Shown here: piece by piece, positions 25,317 through 33,288 of the stretch
How positions within the stretch are numbered: position 1 is the first letter of the stretch
Layout: every line of letters starts with the position of its first letter
Assembly: GCA_003054655.1 (NCBI GenBank)
Contig: QAYZ01000016.1
Coordinates: 1-64,000 of the forward strand
Length of the DNA stretch: 64,000 bases
Reading direction: 5' to 3'
Source of the DNA: Spartobacteria bacterium LR76
Lineage (GTDB): Bacteria > Verrucomicrobiota > Verrucomicrobiia > Chthoniobacterales > Terrimicrobiaceae
Program-made: the position numbers and the translations under genes
The notes under the pieces: model-generated
What the model was told of the DNA's origin: nothing
The model's input: the letters and a program-made list of their open reading frames with translations, nothing else
The model's database searches: none

Positions 25317-26647
25317 GACGCGAGAGGAAATACTCGTCCGGCTCGGTGCTGGTGTACGCCCTCCTGGTTTGTATGGTGGGCGGGGCCCTTCTTGCTTCGT
25401 GGATCTCGCTTCTGGGCAGCCGGGTCAGATACGTCGAGGAGGCGGTCAAGCCGGCGATCAAGAGGCGTATCATCCTGGAAAACAGCCGGGCCCTCGCGAC
25501 GGAGTATCTGTTGGAAAATGTATTGCCCTATTCCTATCAGGCCCTGCCAGAGATCGACTTTGATGTCCTGGACGGCTGGGGCGAGTTTTCCCTCGATGCC
25601 TCCGCGCAGACCCTGACGCCACTGAACTCAACGACTGTGCAGCATGGAGTGAGCGGAGGTGCCAGCTTTGGACAGGTGAACCATTTTTCGCCGGGTCTGG
25701 GCATCGGGTTCCAGTCGGTCATCTCCGGGCAGCTTTCGGATGGCGAGGAGATGAACGCCTGGACGTTTTACGCCAAATCGCGGAGCCCCATATTTGCCGG
25801 GGACCTGCTGACGATGCAGAGAAGCGGCGTGGTTTCTCCGGTGGCTGGCAATGTCTTTCTCGGCGGGGCCATCATGGGCGCGGCAAATTTCGTTGCCTGG
25901 CAGGCAGGTGCCTATGGATTGACGGCCAATAGCTTCCAGGCGGCGACGGTGGCGGGAGTGTCGACCATTGCCGGTCCCGACGGAGCTCTGGTGCAACTGG
26001 ACTTTCCCTTCATCCCGGTGACAGCGGGAAGCGGGTATTATGACGGGTCGCTGAATGTGGTGAGTCCGGGAGGCAATATCAACTCTCTTGCCAGTCGGCT
26101 TGCCGGCATGGCTCCCGTGCTGGTCGATCCCCAGATGGCCCAAGCGATGGGGGGAGCCACCACCGACGGCACGGGTGCGGTCACGATCGACCTGAGCCAG
26201 ATTTCGGGAAATTACCGTATTTCAGGCAACATGACCCAGCTCACGCTGGTGGGTGTTGAGAATGCGGTGACAGGGGAGAGTTATCCCATGGCGCGTATTG
26301 TCTACATCCAGACTCTGGCCTCGGCCGGAGCCGCCATGCCCATTGTGCTTTCGGGGGACAACACGCGCCGGGTGTATCTCGGCCTTAAGAAACTCGATGG
26401 CAGCGCCACGGTTTCTCTCGCTGGTGCTGGCGGGGCGTCCTGGCGGCTGGCCGGCTCGTTTGAGGCCTGCCCGGTGACCTTTAGCCTCGGCGGTCAAGGC
26501 CTGACTGTGACGGGGGGATTTCGGACGGACCGGGGCTTTCAGATTACCGGAGGCGGTTCCGTGACGATCCAGCGGGACGTCGCCGCGTGGGGAAACCTAG
26601 AGTCGTTTGCCGATCGGAATGCCTGGCTGGAGGTTTATCGCCAATGA
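25313..26647 (+). CDS. PilX-like membrane-anchored protein with beta-rich tail
   Basis: 444 residues. A short basic N-terminus (RRERKYS) leads into SGSVLVYALLVCMVGGALLASWISLL. That hydrophobic helix resembles PilX-type minor pilins, which lack Glu+5, so processing by a prepilin peptidase is uncertain. Residues ~120-444 are Gly/Val/Thr-rich and should be beta-structured, much like the last third of the large modular prepilin at 18.2 kb. It overlaps both neighbours by 4 bases. It may be a pilus-tip or surface component; no enzyme motif is seen. Confidence 0.55.
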   Translation: MRRERKYSSGSVLVYALLVCMVGGALLASWISLLGSRVRYVEEAVKPAIKRRIILENSRALATEYLLENVLPYSYQALPEIDFDVLDGWGEFSLDASAQTLTPLNSTTVQHGVSGGASFGQVNHFSPGLGIGFQSVISGQLSDGEEMNAWTFYAKSRSPIFAGDLLTMQRSGVVSPVAGNVFLGGAIMGAANFVAWQAGAYGLTANSFQAATVAGVSTIAGPDGALVQLDFPFIPVTAGSGYYDGSLNVVSPGGNINSLASRLAGMAPVLVDPQMAQAMGGATTDGTGAVTIDLSQISGNYRISGNMTQLTLVGVENAVTGESYPMARIVYIQTLASAGAAMPIVLSGDNTRRVYLGLKKLDGSATVSLAGAGGASWRLAGSFEACPVTFSLGGQGLTVTGGFRTDRGFQITGGGSVTIQRDVAAWGNLESFADRNAWLEVYRQ

Positions 26648-27033
26648 AAAACCGGGGATACACGCTCGTTGAGACGCTCGTTGCGGCGGGAATCCTGGTC
26701 GCAGCGATTGGAGCAGCCGCGGCCCTGGCCGTGACGATGACGGCCTTTGAGGAAGGAAACGCGACGGTTTCGCGAGCCTTCAACTATCAGGAGCAGGCGG
26801 CGAGGCTTTACCGGCTGGGTTTCTCCCCGGATGAAGTGATCGCCCTCCTGCCGCCGGAGTCCAGCGTGCAGAGCCTGGTATTTACCACAGACGCTGTGAA
26901 CATCGATCACCTCGGCACCGTCGAGATGGCGACGCTGGAGATGGTCTATGTATCCGGGGCGGAGATCACCTCAGCGACTGCTGGCGTGAATCAAGCGAAT
27001 ACGATAACAGTGGTGCGCCCCAGCATCCGCTAG
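26644..27033 (+). CDS. PilV-like prepilin
   Basis: 129 residues from ATG 26644, which overlaps the previous stop. The leader is MKNRG, cut before YTLVETLVAAGILVAAIGAAAALAV, with Glu+5 and Tyr instead of Phe at +1. The remainder is a short globular domain with no cysteines, so there is no disulfide-bonded D-region. The very short leader and the position after the PilW/PilX-like genes fit a PilV-type minor pilin. The GspF/PilC gene starts 3 bases after its stop. Confidence 0.72.
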   Translation: MKNRGYTLVETLVAAGILVAAIGAAAALAVTMTAFEEGNATVSRAFNYQEQAARLYRLGFSPDEVIALLPPESSVQSLVFTTDAVNIDHLGTVEMATLEMVYVSGAEITSATAGVNQANTITVVRPSIR

Positions 27034-27035
27034 CC

Positions 27036-28298
27036 ATGCTCAAGAAGGTCGTCCTCACCAACATCCACACCGCCCGTTCGTTCCCGGTCATCGTCGATAC
27101 CGACGATGATCAAAAGGCTATCCTGGGGGCTGGCAAAGCGCCGAATGAGACTGCGGTGGTCACGGATATTGTCGGTGTCGACGAGGCCGTGCATCGCGGC
27201 ACGACCAAGGCTCCAGGCAAGGAGGAGATGGTGATCCTTTTTGGCGGTCTGGCGCGATGCCTCGAGAGGAACATCTCAACGATCAAAAGCCTGGAGCTGA
27301 TTTCCGGACGGTTGACGACTCCTCGATATCGCGGAGCCGTTGCGGACATCGCACATAAGGTTCTCGATGGTGAGAAATTGAGCGATTGTTTTGCGAGGCA
27401 TCCCGACCTGTTTACCGAGGACATTGTTGCGCTGATCCGCGCAGGCGAGGAGTCGGGTCAGGTTCATGAAGTGTTTCGGCAGGTGGCTCGATCAAATGAC
27501 AAGACCCAGCGAGTCCTGAAGAAGCTCCGGGCGGGATTGATTTATCCAGCCATCGTATTGGTGCTCTCGGTGGTGGTCGTGATCGTGATGAGTTTTACGT
27601 TGGTGCCGGCCATTTCAAAGCTGTACGGAGCGATGAACGTGAGTCTTCCGCTTGCCACCAAGATCATGATGGGGTTTTCGCAGATACTCCTTCAACAACC
27701 TTACTATGTACTGGTCCCCATAGTCGGGCTGTTTGCCTTGTTTAAATACTGGCCCAAAATTTATCGGATGCCCAAGGTTCAGATTTTCCTCACTCGGGTG
27801 CCTACGGTTGGGAATATCATTAGGAAATCTGCGGCGATGGTGAGTTTTCGATGCCTGTCACTTCTTTTGCATGCCAATGTGCGGATCGGTACTGCGTTGG
27901 AGATCGCGGCCCGCAGCGCGAATCACGTGGAGTACGAGCGGTTTTTCCTCCGGGTGAAAGAGCATATCAATGATGGTATGTCGCTGCCCGAGGGCTTCCT
28001 TATCGAATCTCACTTGCTGGGCCCCGATGGACGAATGATCGCGGGTGTCGTTCAGATGGCGGGCGAGACGGGGGGAGTGAATGAACTCCTCGATGATATT
28101 GCTGCCGACTACGAGGAGGAGCTGGATATCATCGCTGGACAGCTCGATAAGATCATGGAGCCGTTCATGATCGTATTTCTGGCGACCATTGTCGGGTTCC
28201 TGATCTACGCGATCTACGGGCCGATCTTTAACCTAAGCAAGGTCATATTGCCCAAGAAGCCTGGTCAGTCGGTGCCGACTGCGCAGACAACGCCTTAA
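27036..28298 (+). CDS. pilC: type II secretion/type IV pilus platform protein GspF/PilC
   Basis: 420 residues. There are two T2SF domains: one near 75-200 (FGGLARCLERNISTIKSLELIS, LIRAGEESGQVHEVFRQVA) and one near 280-400 (VSFRCLSLLLHANVRIGTALEIAARS, MAGETGGVNELLDDIA). Membrane helices lie near 172-195, 222-242 and 378-400 (IVFLATIVGFLIYAIYGPIF). In both machines this protein couples the ATPase to pilin assembly in the inner membrane. The N-terminal ~70 residues resemble a divergent cytoplasmic domain. Its stop overlaps the histidine kinase start (TAATG). Confidence 0.92.
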   Translation: MLKKVVLTNIHTARSFPVIVDTDDDQKAILGAGKAPNETAVVTDIVGVDEAVHRGTTKAPGKEEMVILFGGLARCLERNISTIKSLELISGRLTTPRYRGAVADIAHKVLDGEKLSDCFARHPDLFTEDIVALIRAGEESGQVHEVFRQVARSNDKTQRVLKKLRAGLIYPAIVLVLSVVVVIVMSFTLVPAISKLYGAMNVSLPLATKIMMGFSQILLQQPYYVLVPIVGLFALFKYWPKIYRMPKVQIFLTRVPTVGNIIRKSAAMVSFRCLSLLLHANVRIGTALEIAARSANHVEYERFFLRVKEHINDGMSLPEGFLIESHLLGPDGRMIAGVVQMAGETGGVNELLDDIAADYEEELDIIAGQLDKIMEPFMIVFLATIVGFLIYAIYGPIFNLSKVILPKKPGQSVPTAQTTP

Positions 28299-30751
28299 TG
28301 AAGCTTAAGAAGGGCACGGTTTACTCCAGGGCGCTGGCGATCTTTTTGCTAGCCTCCCTGCTTCTCTTGGGGGCCGTCGCGATATTGACGCAACTGATCA
28401 TCCTGCGGGAGTTCAGCCAGACGGAAAGTCGGGAGCTGAAAGCGACGATGCAGCGGGTGGCGTTGCTGCTTGAGAGGGAGGAGGGAGCCTTGGATGCTGT
28501 CATGCGGAACTGGCCTCAAGTGCCGTTCTATCGTGGTCTGGCCCAGGCCAAAACAGCCAGCGAGTCCGATAGCGATGAGGTCGTTCGTTCGCTGGCCAAC
28601 CTGCGTGCGGATTTCCTGGCTGTCGTCGGACCGGATGGACGTGTGAGGCGGATTTTTTTCCGTAACGATATCTCTCGTCGCAGCCTGGGCGCGGAGTTGA
28701 GCGTCGTGCTCTCTCGGGTGGCGAAGGAGCAGCCTGCTGAGAAGAACTCCGGCTTCATCTCCGTCGGCAATTTGCTGTGCAGTGTGAATATGCTGAAGAT
28801 CGATGGCGTCTCCGGCAGATTGATGGTCGGCCGGGTTTTCGATCAGGATGCCTGGAAGTTCATCGAGCAGATGTTCTCCGCCGAGATCAGCTTCAGGTCG
28901 TTTTCCGAGCCTGCGATGGGTGTTATTTCTCCAGAAAATATCGTCGATCTCTTTAATGAGCGGGATGTCGTCATCAATGTCGAAAATGCCGAGCGGATCA
29001 CGGGCATACGCCTGGTCAGAGGCATCGATGGCTCTCCGCTAGGCTACTTCAAGGTGTCTCAAGGCCGCCCGCTCAGGCAGGAAGGGCTGCACGCGAGCAG
29101 TATTTTCCTGATCGGCATATCGCTCGCCGGCGGGGCGCTCGTGTTTCTTGTGTGGCTGCTGCTGGACCGCACCATCCTTGCCCGCATCAGCGACCTGACG
29201 AACAAGCTGGAGAAGGAGAAGCAGTCGGGGAGGCTGCCTGTGCGATTGGATTTTCGCGGATATGATGAACTGGGAACCCTGGCTCGCAGCATTGAGGACC
29301 TTGCTTCCCGGTTGGAGCATTCTCAAGATCAATACCGGGCGATTGTCGAAGACCAGACGGAGTTGATCTGTCGTTTTGATGAAGGGTTTGGTCTCACCTT
29401 CGCCAACGAGGTCTTTTGCCGATATTTGTTGAAAGGCCGGGAGGATATCACGAATGTCGCCTTGCTGGATGTATTGCCCGATGATGGGGGAGGCGAGATA
29501 CGGCGGGCTTTCGGGTCTTTGACGAAAGAGCGCCCGATCACCACGCAGACATTGGAGTTTTCTTTCTCAGATGGATGGAGTCCCATGTGGCTGCGCTGCA
29601 CGCTCCGCCGGAGTTTTGATGAACATGGCCGGGCTCGCGGAGGTCAGTGGGTGGCCTCCGATGTTACCACGCAGGTGCTCGCGCAAAAGCAGTCGCTGGA
29701 GACGGAGCGGAGATTCCGGCGTCTTTTCGAGACTTCCTCGGATGGCATTTTGTTGATCGATGTCGTGACCATGTTCGTCACGGACATCAACACGAGTCTC
29801 TGCCGGATGCTCTTTCTGGCGGGCAGTGATGTTTTGGGCAAGCGATTGCAGGAGCTTCCGACGTTTTCCCCTTGTATGTCCTTGATATCGGATGTGTCAG
29901 TCCTGCCTGCGAAAGAGTTGTACTCGGGGAGCAAACGGGAATGTCGCCTTGAGCGGGTGGATGGGACTTTTCTCCATGCCGAGGTGCGCTGTGCCAGCTA
30001 TCTCGTCGGTGACCGCAGTTACATTCAGTTGAATTTTCGCAACATCAGCGACCAGGTCGAGGGCGAGCACCAGATGCGACTTCTCTCCGCCAAGCTCCTC
30101 CGCCTGCAGGATGAGGAACGGCGCCGCATTGCGCGGGAGTTGCACGACTCCACGGCTCAAAATCTCTCTGCCCTGGAGATGAATATCAGCCTGCTGGAGC
30201 CGCTCATCCAGCCGGCGAATGGACGGGCCTCCCGGATCATCAAGGAAACCCGGGAGATCGTGCAGGAATGCTCCAAGGAACTGCGGAATATCTCCTATCT
30301 CCTCCACCCGCCGCTTATTGACGAAGTCGGGCTGGCCTTTGCCGTGAAATGGTTTGTCGATGGATTTACGAAGCGCACCGGGATGGCGGTGCATCTCGCG
30401 GTCGACCCGCAATTTCCCCGCCTCGCGGCGGAGATCGAGATGCCGCTCTTCCGGGTGGTGCAGGAGGCGATGACCAATGTCTACCGGCACTCTCGGGCGG
30501 ACGACGTCTGGATCACGCTGCACCATACGGAAAATGAGGTCTCGCTGGAGATCCGGGATAATGGCAGGGGATTTCCCGATCCCGGGTTGCTTGAGGCTGG
30601 AGGCATTGGCGGAGGGGTCGGGTTGGCGGGAATGAGGGAGAGATTGTCCAACCTGGGCGGCACGCTGGATGTGGCGAGTTCATCATTTGGGGTTGTCGTG
30701 ACTGCCACTCTGGGGCTTGATTCCCATCATGTCCGACCAACCGCCGATTAG
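28298..30751 (+). CDS. NarX-type sensor histidine kinase with two PAS-like domains
   Basis: 817 residues. Membrane helix 1 is ~13-37, a ~230-residue periplasmic sensor follows, and helix 2 is ~270-290. A HAMP-like linker (~290-340) leads to PAS-like segments near 350-460 (IVEDQTELICRFDEGFGLTFANEVF) and 475-590. HisKA_3 dimerisation follows, with the phosphorylated His in RRRIARELHDSTAQNLSALEM (~616). The HATPase has NVYRHSRADDVWI, LEIRDNGRGFPDPG and GGGVGLAGMRERL. Its position inside the pilus operon and 23-base overlap with the regulator gene suggest it controls pilus or prepilin expression. The signal is unknown. Confidence 0.9.
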   Translation: MKLKKGTVYSRALAIFLLASLLLLGAVAILTQLIILREFSQTESRELKATMQRVALLLEREEGALDAVMRNWPQVPFYRGLAQAKTASESDSDEVVRSLANLRADFLAVVGPDGRVRRIFFRNDISRRSLGAELSVVLSRVAKEQPAEKNSGFISVGNLLCSVNMLKIDGVSGRLMVGRVFDQDAWKFIEQMFSAEISFRSFSEPAMGVISPENIVDLFNERDVVINVENAERITGIRLVRGIDGSPLGYFKVSQGRPLRQEGLHASSIFLIGISLAGGALVFLVWLLLDRTILARISDLTNKLEKEKQSGRLPVRLDFRGYDELGTLARSIEDLASRLEHSQDQYRAIVEDQTELICRFDEGFGLTFANEVFCRYLLKGREDITNVALLDVLPDDGGGEIRRAFGSLTKERPITTQTLEFSFSDGWSPMWLRCTLRRSFDEHGRARGGQWVASDVTTQVLAQKQSLETERRFRRLFETSSDGILLIDVVTMFVTDINTSLCRMLFLAGSDVLGKRLQELPTFSPCMSLISDVSVLPAKELYSGSKRECRLERVDGTFLHAEVRCASYLVGDRSYIQLNFRNISDQVEGEHQMRLLSAKLLRLQDEERRRIARELHDSTAQNLSALEMNISLLEPLIQPANGRASRIIKETREIVQECSKELRNISYLLHPPLIDEVGLAFAVKWFVDGFTKRTGMAVHLAVDPQFPRLAAEIEMPLFRVVQEAMTNVYRHSRADDVWITLHHTENEVSLEIRDNGRGFPDPGLLEAGGIGGGVGLAGMRERLSNLGGTLDVASSSFGVVVTATLGLDSHHVRPTAD

Positions 30752-31391
30752 GATCGTCATCGCCGACGACCATGAGATCGTCCGCCAAGGGGTTCGCAAC
30801 CTGATCGAGAGCGAGCCGGACATGGAATTGTGCGGCGAGGCCACCATCGGGCGGGATGCCGTCGATATCGTTACACAGACGTCGCCCGATGTCGTCGTGC
30901 TCGATATCAGCATGCCGGGACTCAACGGGATCGAGGCGACGAGGCAGATCTTGAAGCAATCGCCAAAGACCCGGGTGCTGATGTTCACGATGCACGATGC
31001 CGAGCAGCTCGTGCTGGAGGTTTTTAATGCCGGGGCGCACGGGTATCTGCTCAAATCGGATGCGGGGCGGCATCTGGTCACCGCGATCCGCACCGTGGCC
31101 TCGGGTTCCCGCTATTTTAGCTCCAAGCTCTCGGAGGTGATTTTTGAGAGCTTCCTGCACAAGGATTTGCCGCACACGCCGGAAAGCACGCAGCCCAAGC
31201 CGAGTTCCCGTGAGCGGGAGATCATCCAGTTGCTGGCGGAGGGCAAGAGCAACAAGGAAGTCGCCGCGGTGCTGGGAATCAGCGTCAAAACTGCGGAGAC
31301 TCATCGGGCCGCAGTAATGCGGAAGCTGGGGCTTCACTCGATCAGCGAGTTGGTGCGATACGCGATACGCAACAAGATTATTGAGGCGTAA
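30729..31391 (+). CDS. NarL/FixJ-family response regulator
   Basis: 220 residues from ATG 30729; an ATG 12 bases upstream is an alternative. The receiver domain has the acidic pair ADDHE (~13), the phosphorylated Asp in VVVLDISMPGLNG (~59) and the Lys in YLLKSDAG (~110). The LuxR-type DNA-binding domain is SSREREIIQLLAEGKSNKEVAAVLGISVKTAETHRAAVMRKLG (~160-205). It overlaps the kinase gene, so they are a cognate pair. Two short palindromes immediately after its stop, upstream of four prepilin genes, are plausible binding sites. Confidence 0.92.
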   Translation: MSDQPPIRIVIADDHEIVRQGVRNLIESEPDMELCGEATIGRDAVDIVTQTSPDVVVLDISMPGLNGIEATRQILKQSPKTRVLMFTMHDAEQLVLEVFNAGAHGYLLKSDAGRHLVTAIRTVASGSRYFSSKLSEVIFESFLHKDLPHTPESTQPKPSSREREIIQLLAEGKSNKEVAAVLGISVKTAETHRAAVMRKLGLHSISELVRYAIRNKIIEA

Positions 31392-31426
31392 CGCAACTGT
31401 TGCGTAAGTCACTACAGGGAATCCCT
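31391..31426 (+). promoter_or_regulatory. paired palindromes before the prepilin genes, candidate operator
   Basis: acgcaac-t-gttgcgt (31391-31405) and aggga-a-tccct (31416-31426) are perfect dyads with one-base centres, spaced about 21 bases centre to centre. They lie between the response-regulator stop and the first small prepilin. A weak -10-like catgat (31475-31480) sits 9 bases before the prepilin ATG, with no good -35, as expected for an activated promoter. Binding by the adjacent NarL-type regulator is inference. Confidence 0.45.
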
Positions 31427-31489
31427 AGGAGAGATTGCGGGTTTCCTGTTGTCGCCTGATTCTGAAGTTCTTGCCATGATGACGACGCT

Positions 31490-31909
31490 ATGAAATCCAA
31501 GCATCTCTCGTCGGCTCAGGGCTTCAGCCTTGTGGAACTCCTCGTCGTTATCGCAGTGATCGCGATTATCGCGGCCATTGCCATTCCGAATATCGCCAAC
31601 ATTACCAGTGGCGCGACCACGGCCAAGGATCAACGCAATGCGCAGAACATTGCTTCGATCGCCATGGCTGCGCGAGCGGCTGGATACACGAACGAATTTG
31701 CATCGGTTACCGCACTGATTACTGCGCTGAGAGCCAATGATGGTCAAGGCATCACCATGACGAATGTCAATGGAGCTGCGTTGAACTTTGGAGTTAATGG
31801 TCTGGTGGATGCGGATGCTACCGGCGCCGGGCGGTTCCTTAAAATCGTCGGTACGGGCGCTAACAATCAACTGGTCTACAGCCAGACCACCAACGCAACT
31901 ACAAACTAA
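31490..31909 (+). CDS. type IV prepilin
   Basis: 139 residues. The leader MKSKHLSSAQG is cut before FSLVELLVVIAVIAIIAAIAIP, a textbook class III site with Gly-1 and Glu+5. The mature pilin is ~128 residues, Ala/Asn/Thr-rich and without cysteines. It is first of four consecutive prepilin genes and follows the candidate operator, so it is the best candidate for the major pilin. That ranking is inference; expression data would decide it. Confidence 0.88.
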   Translation: MKSKHLSSAQGFSLVELLVVIAVIAIIAAIAIPNIANITSGATTAKDQRNAQNIASIAMAARAAGYTNEFASVTALITALRANDGQGITMTNVNGAALNFGVNGLVDADATGAGRFLKIVGTGANNQLVYSQTTNATTN

Positions 31910-31924
31910 TCCCGAAGCTAGCTG

Positions 31925-32371
31925 ATGAGCTTTCCTCGCCAACTTAAAAGCTGTTGGGCTGGGAAAGCCTTCACCCTGATCGAACTCCTCGTAGTCATCG
32001 CCGTCATTGGAATCATGGCGGCGCTGATCATCGCCTCGATAACCAACACCGCGCGGGATACCCACGCGGTGTTGGCTCGTCAACAGGCGGTGGTGGTGCA
32101 GGAGGCGCTCAATGCCTGGATCGCGGCGGAGTCCAGCGGGACACGGAGCCTTCAGGAAGCACGGTCAAATTATAACGCCGCCGCCACGGGGGCGCAGAAA
32201 CTCGCTCTGATCCAAAACTATCTCGATAGCTCGACCCGGGGAAACCTGACCGCGGTCGGCAATTACATCCGCAGTGATTCCATGATCATGCAGGGAAATG
32301 CCTTGAGCTTCACCACCTGGCCAGCTAATGGCTCCCCCAGCGTTCAGCTTTCCACCTACACCCCCCAATGA
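31925..32371 (+). CDS. type IV prepilin
   Basis: 148 residues. A 14-residue leader (MSFPRQLKSCWAGK then A) is cut before FTLIELLVVIAVIGIMAALIIA, with Glu+5 and Ala at -1. The mature part is helix-rich near the membrane (ARQQAVVVQEALNAWIAAES), with a small C-terminal region (SFTTWPANGSPSVQLS). It starts 15 bases after the previous prepilin and overlaps the next by 4 bases. No disulfide-forming Cys pair is present. Confidence 0.85.
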   Translation: MSFPRQLKSCWAGKAFTLIELLVVIAVIGIMAALIIASITNTARDTHAVLARQQAVVVQEALNAWIAAESSGTRSLQEARSNYNAAATGAQKLALIQNYLDSSTRGNLTAVGNYIRSDSMIMQGNALSFTTWPANGSPSVQLSTYTPQ

Positions 32372-32760
32372 ATTTCCTGATCCGTCATCGCGGGTTTTCA
32401 CTCGTCGAGGTGCTGGCTGCTGTCGCCATCATCGGGATCATTACATTTCTCGCCATCCCCAATCTGATTCGCATCAAGGAGGACAGTGAAAAGAATCTGG
32501 CCATCGCACGAGCCGAGAGTCTGAACATGGCGATGGCGACCTACGTGCAGGCGACCGGACAGGCCGCCGCGACGGCGAACTGGACAGGCGCGAATACGGA
32601 CGAACTGAAGTATAGCCAGCTTGCGCCGTATCTGGCCTTTGCTCCCGGAACCCTGGCGGACTACATGCCGCTCGGCTATACGGTGACTTTTCCTGCCGCG
32701 GTGGTGCCGCTTTCCAAGGCGACATTGAACGGGCCGGATAATGCGGCCATCGCCTATTAG
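32368..32760 (+). CDS. type IV prepilin
   Basis: 130 residues. A short leader MNFLIRHRG is cut before FSLVEVLAAVAIIGIITFLAIP, with Glu+5. The mature protein has a long Ala-rich helix and a small globular end (YMPLGYTVTFPAAVVPL). It overlaps the preceding prepilin by 4 bases and is separated from the next by 9 bases. It is probably a minor pilin. Confidence 0.85.
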   Translation: MNFLIRHRGFSLVEVLAAVAIIGIITFLAIPNLIRIKEDSEKNLAIARAESLNMAMATYVQATGQAAATANWTGANTDELKYSQLAPYLAFAPGTLADYMPLGYTVTFPAAVVPLSKATLNGPDNAAIAY

Positions 32761-32769
32761 GAGACTGCA

Positions 32770-33288
32770 ATGTTGACTGCCCCCCATCCCGTCGTTCCGT
32801 GGGGGAAGAAGGGGCTGATGGGTTTTTCCCTAACAGAAGTAATAATTGTCATCGGGGCTATTGGCGTTCTTGCGGCGGTATGCATTCCGATCATTGGGGG
32901 CCTGACGACGCAGTCGAAGGCGGCAGTGGCGGAAAAGAATATGCGGTCGCTCAACGCAGCCGTTCAGAGCTTCAACCAGTCCAACTGGGAACTAGAGTTA
33001 GCGTCGCAGGAGGGAACGGACGACGAGCTTGCTATTTTCCTGTCATTACAGTATAGAGACAGTGCCGTGTCGCGACAAGCGCCCGGTTCGCCGTATCTCA
33101 ATCCGATGTTTGATTTCGTCCGCTCGAGCGATCCCCAAGATTATCGGGCCATCTGGAATGGCCGAATGTTCGAGATGGTGAGTCCAAGTGCAACAGGTGA
33201 CGGTATCAATCTGATGCGTCTCGGAGAGATGTCGGGCGGTGGAGCCTCATTCCCCGATGGCTATAGACCCGTAGGAGCACCCTGGTGA
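32770..33288 (+). CDS. type IV prepilin with long leader
   Basis: 172 residues. An unusually long leader (~18 residues, MLTAPHPVVPWGKKGLMG) is cut before FSLTEVIIVIGAIGVLAAVCIP. Glu+5 is present but Thr replaces Val/Ile at +4. An internal ATG at the Met just before Gly-1 would leave too short a leader, so the long form is kept. The C-terminal part is polar with YRDSAVSRQAPGSPYLNP. Its stop overlaps the GspE/PilB start by 4 bases. Confidence 0.8.
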   Translation: MLTAPHPVVPWGKKGLMGFSLTEVIIVIGAIGVLAAVCIPIIGGLTTQSKAAVAEKNMRSLNAAVQSFNQSNWELELASQEGTDDELAIFLSLQYRDSAVSRQAPGSPYLNPMFDFVRSSDPQDYRAIWNGRMFEMVSPSATGDGINLMRLGEMSGGGASFPDGYRPVGAPW

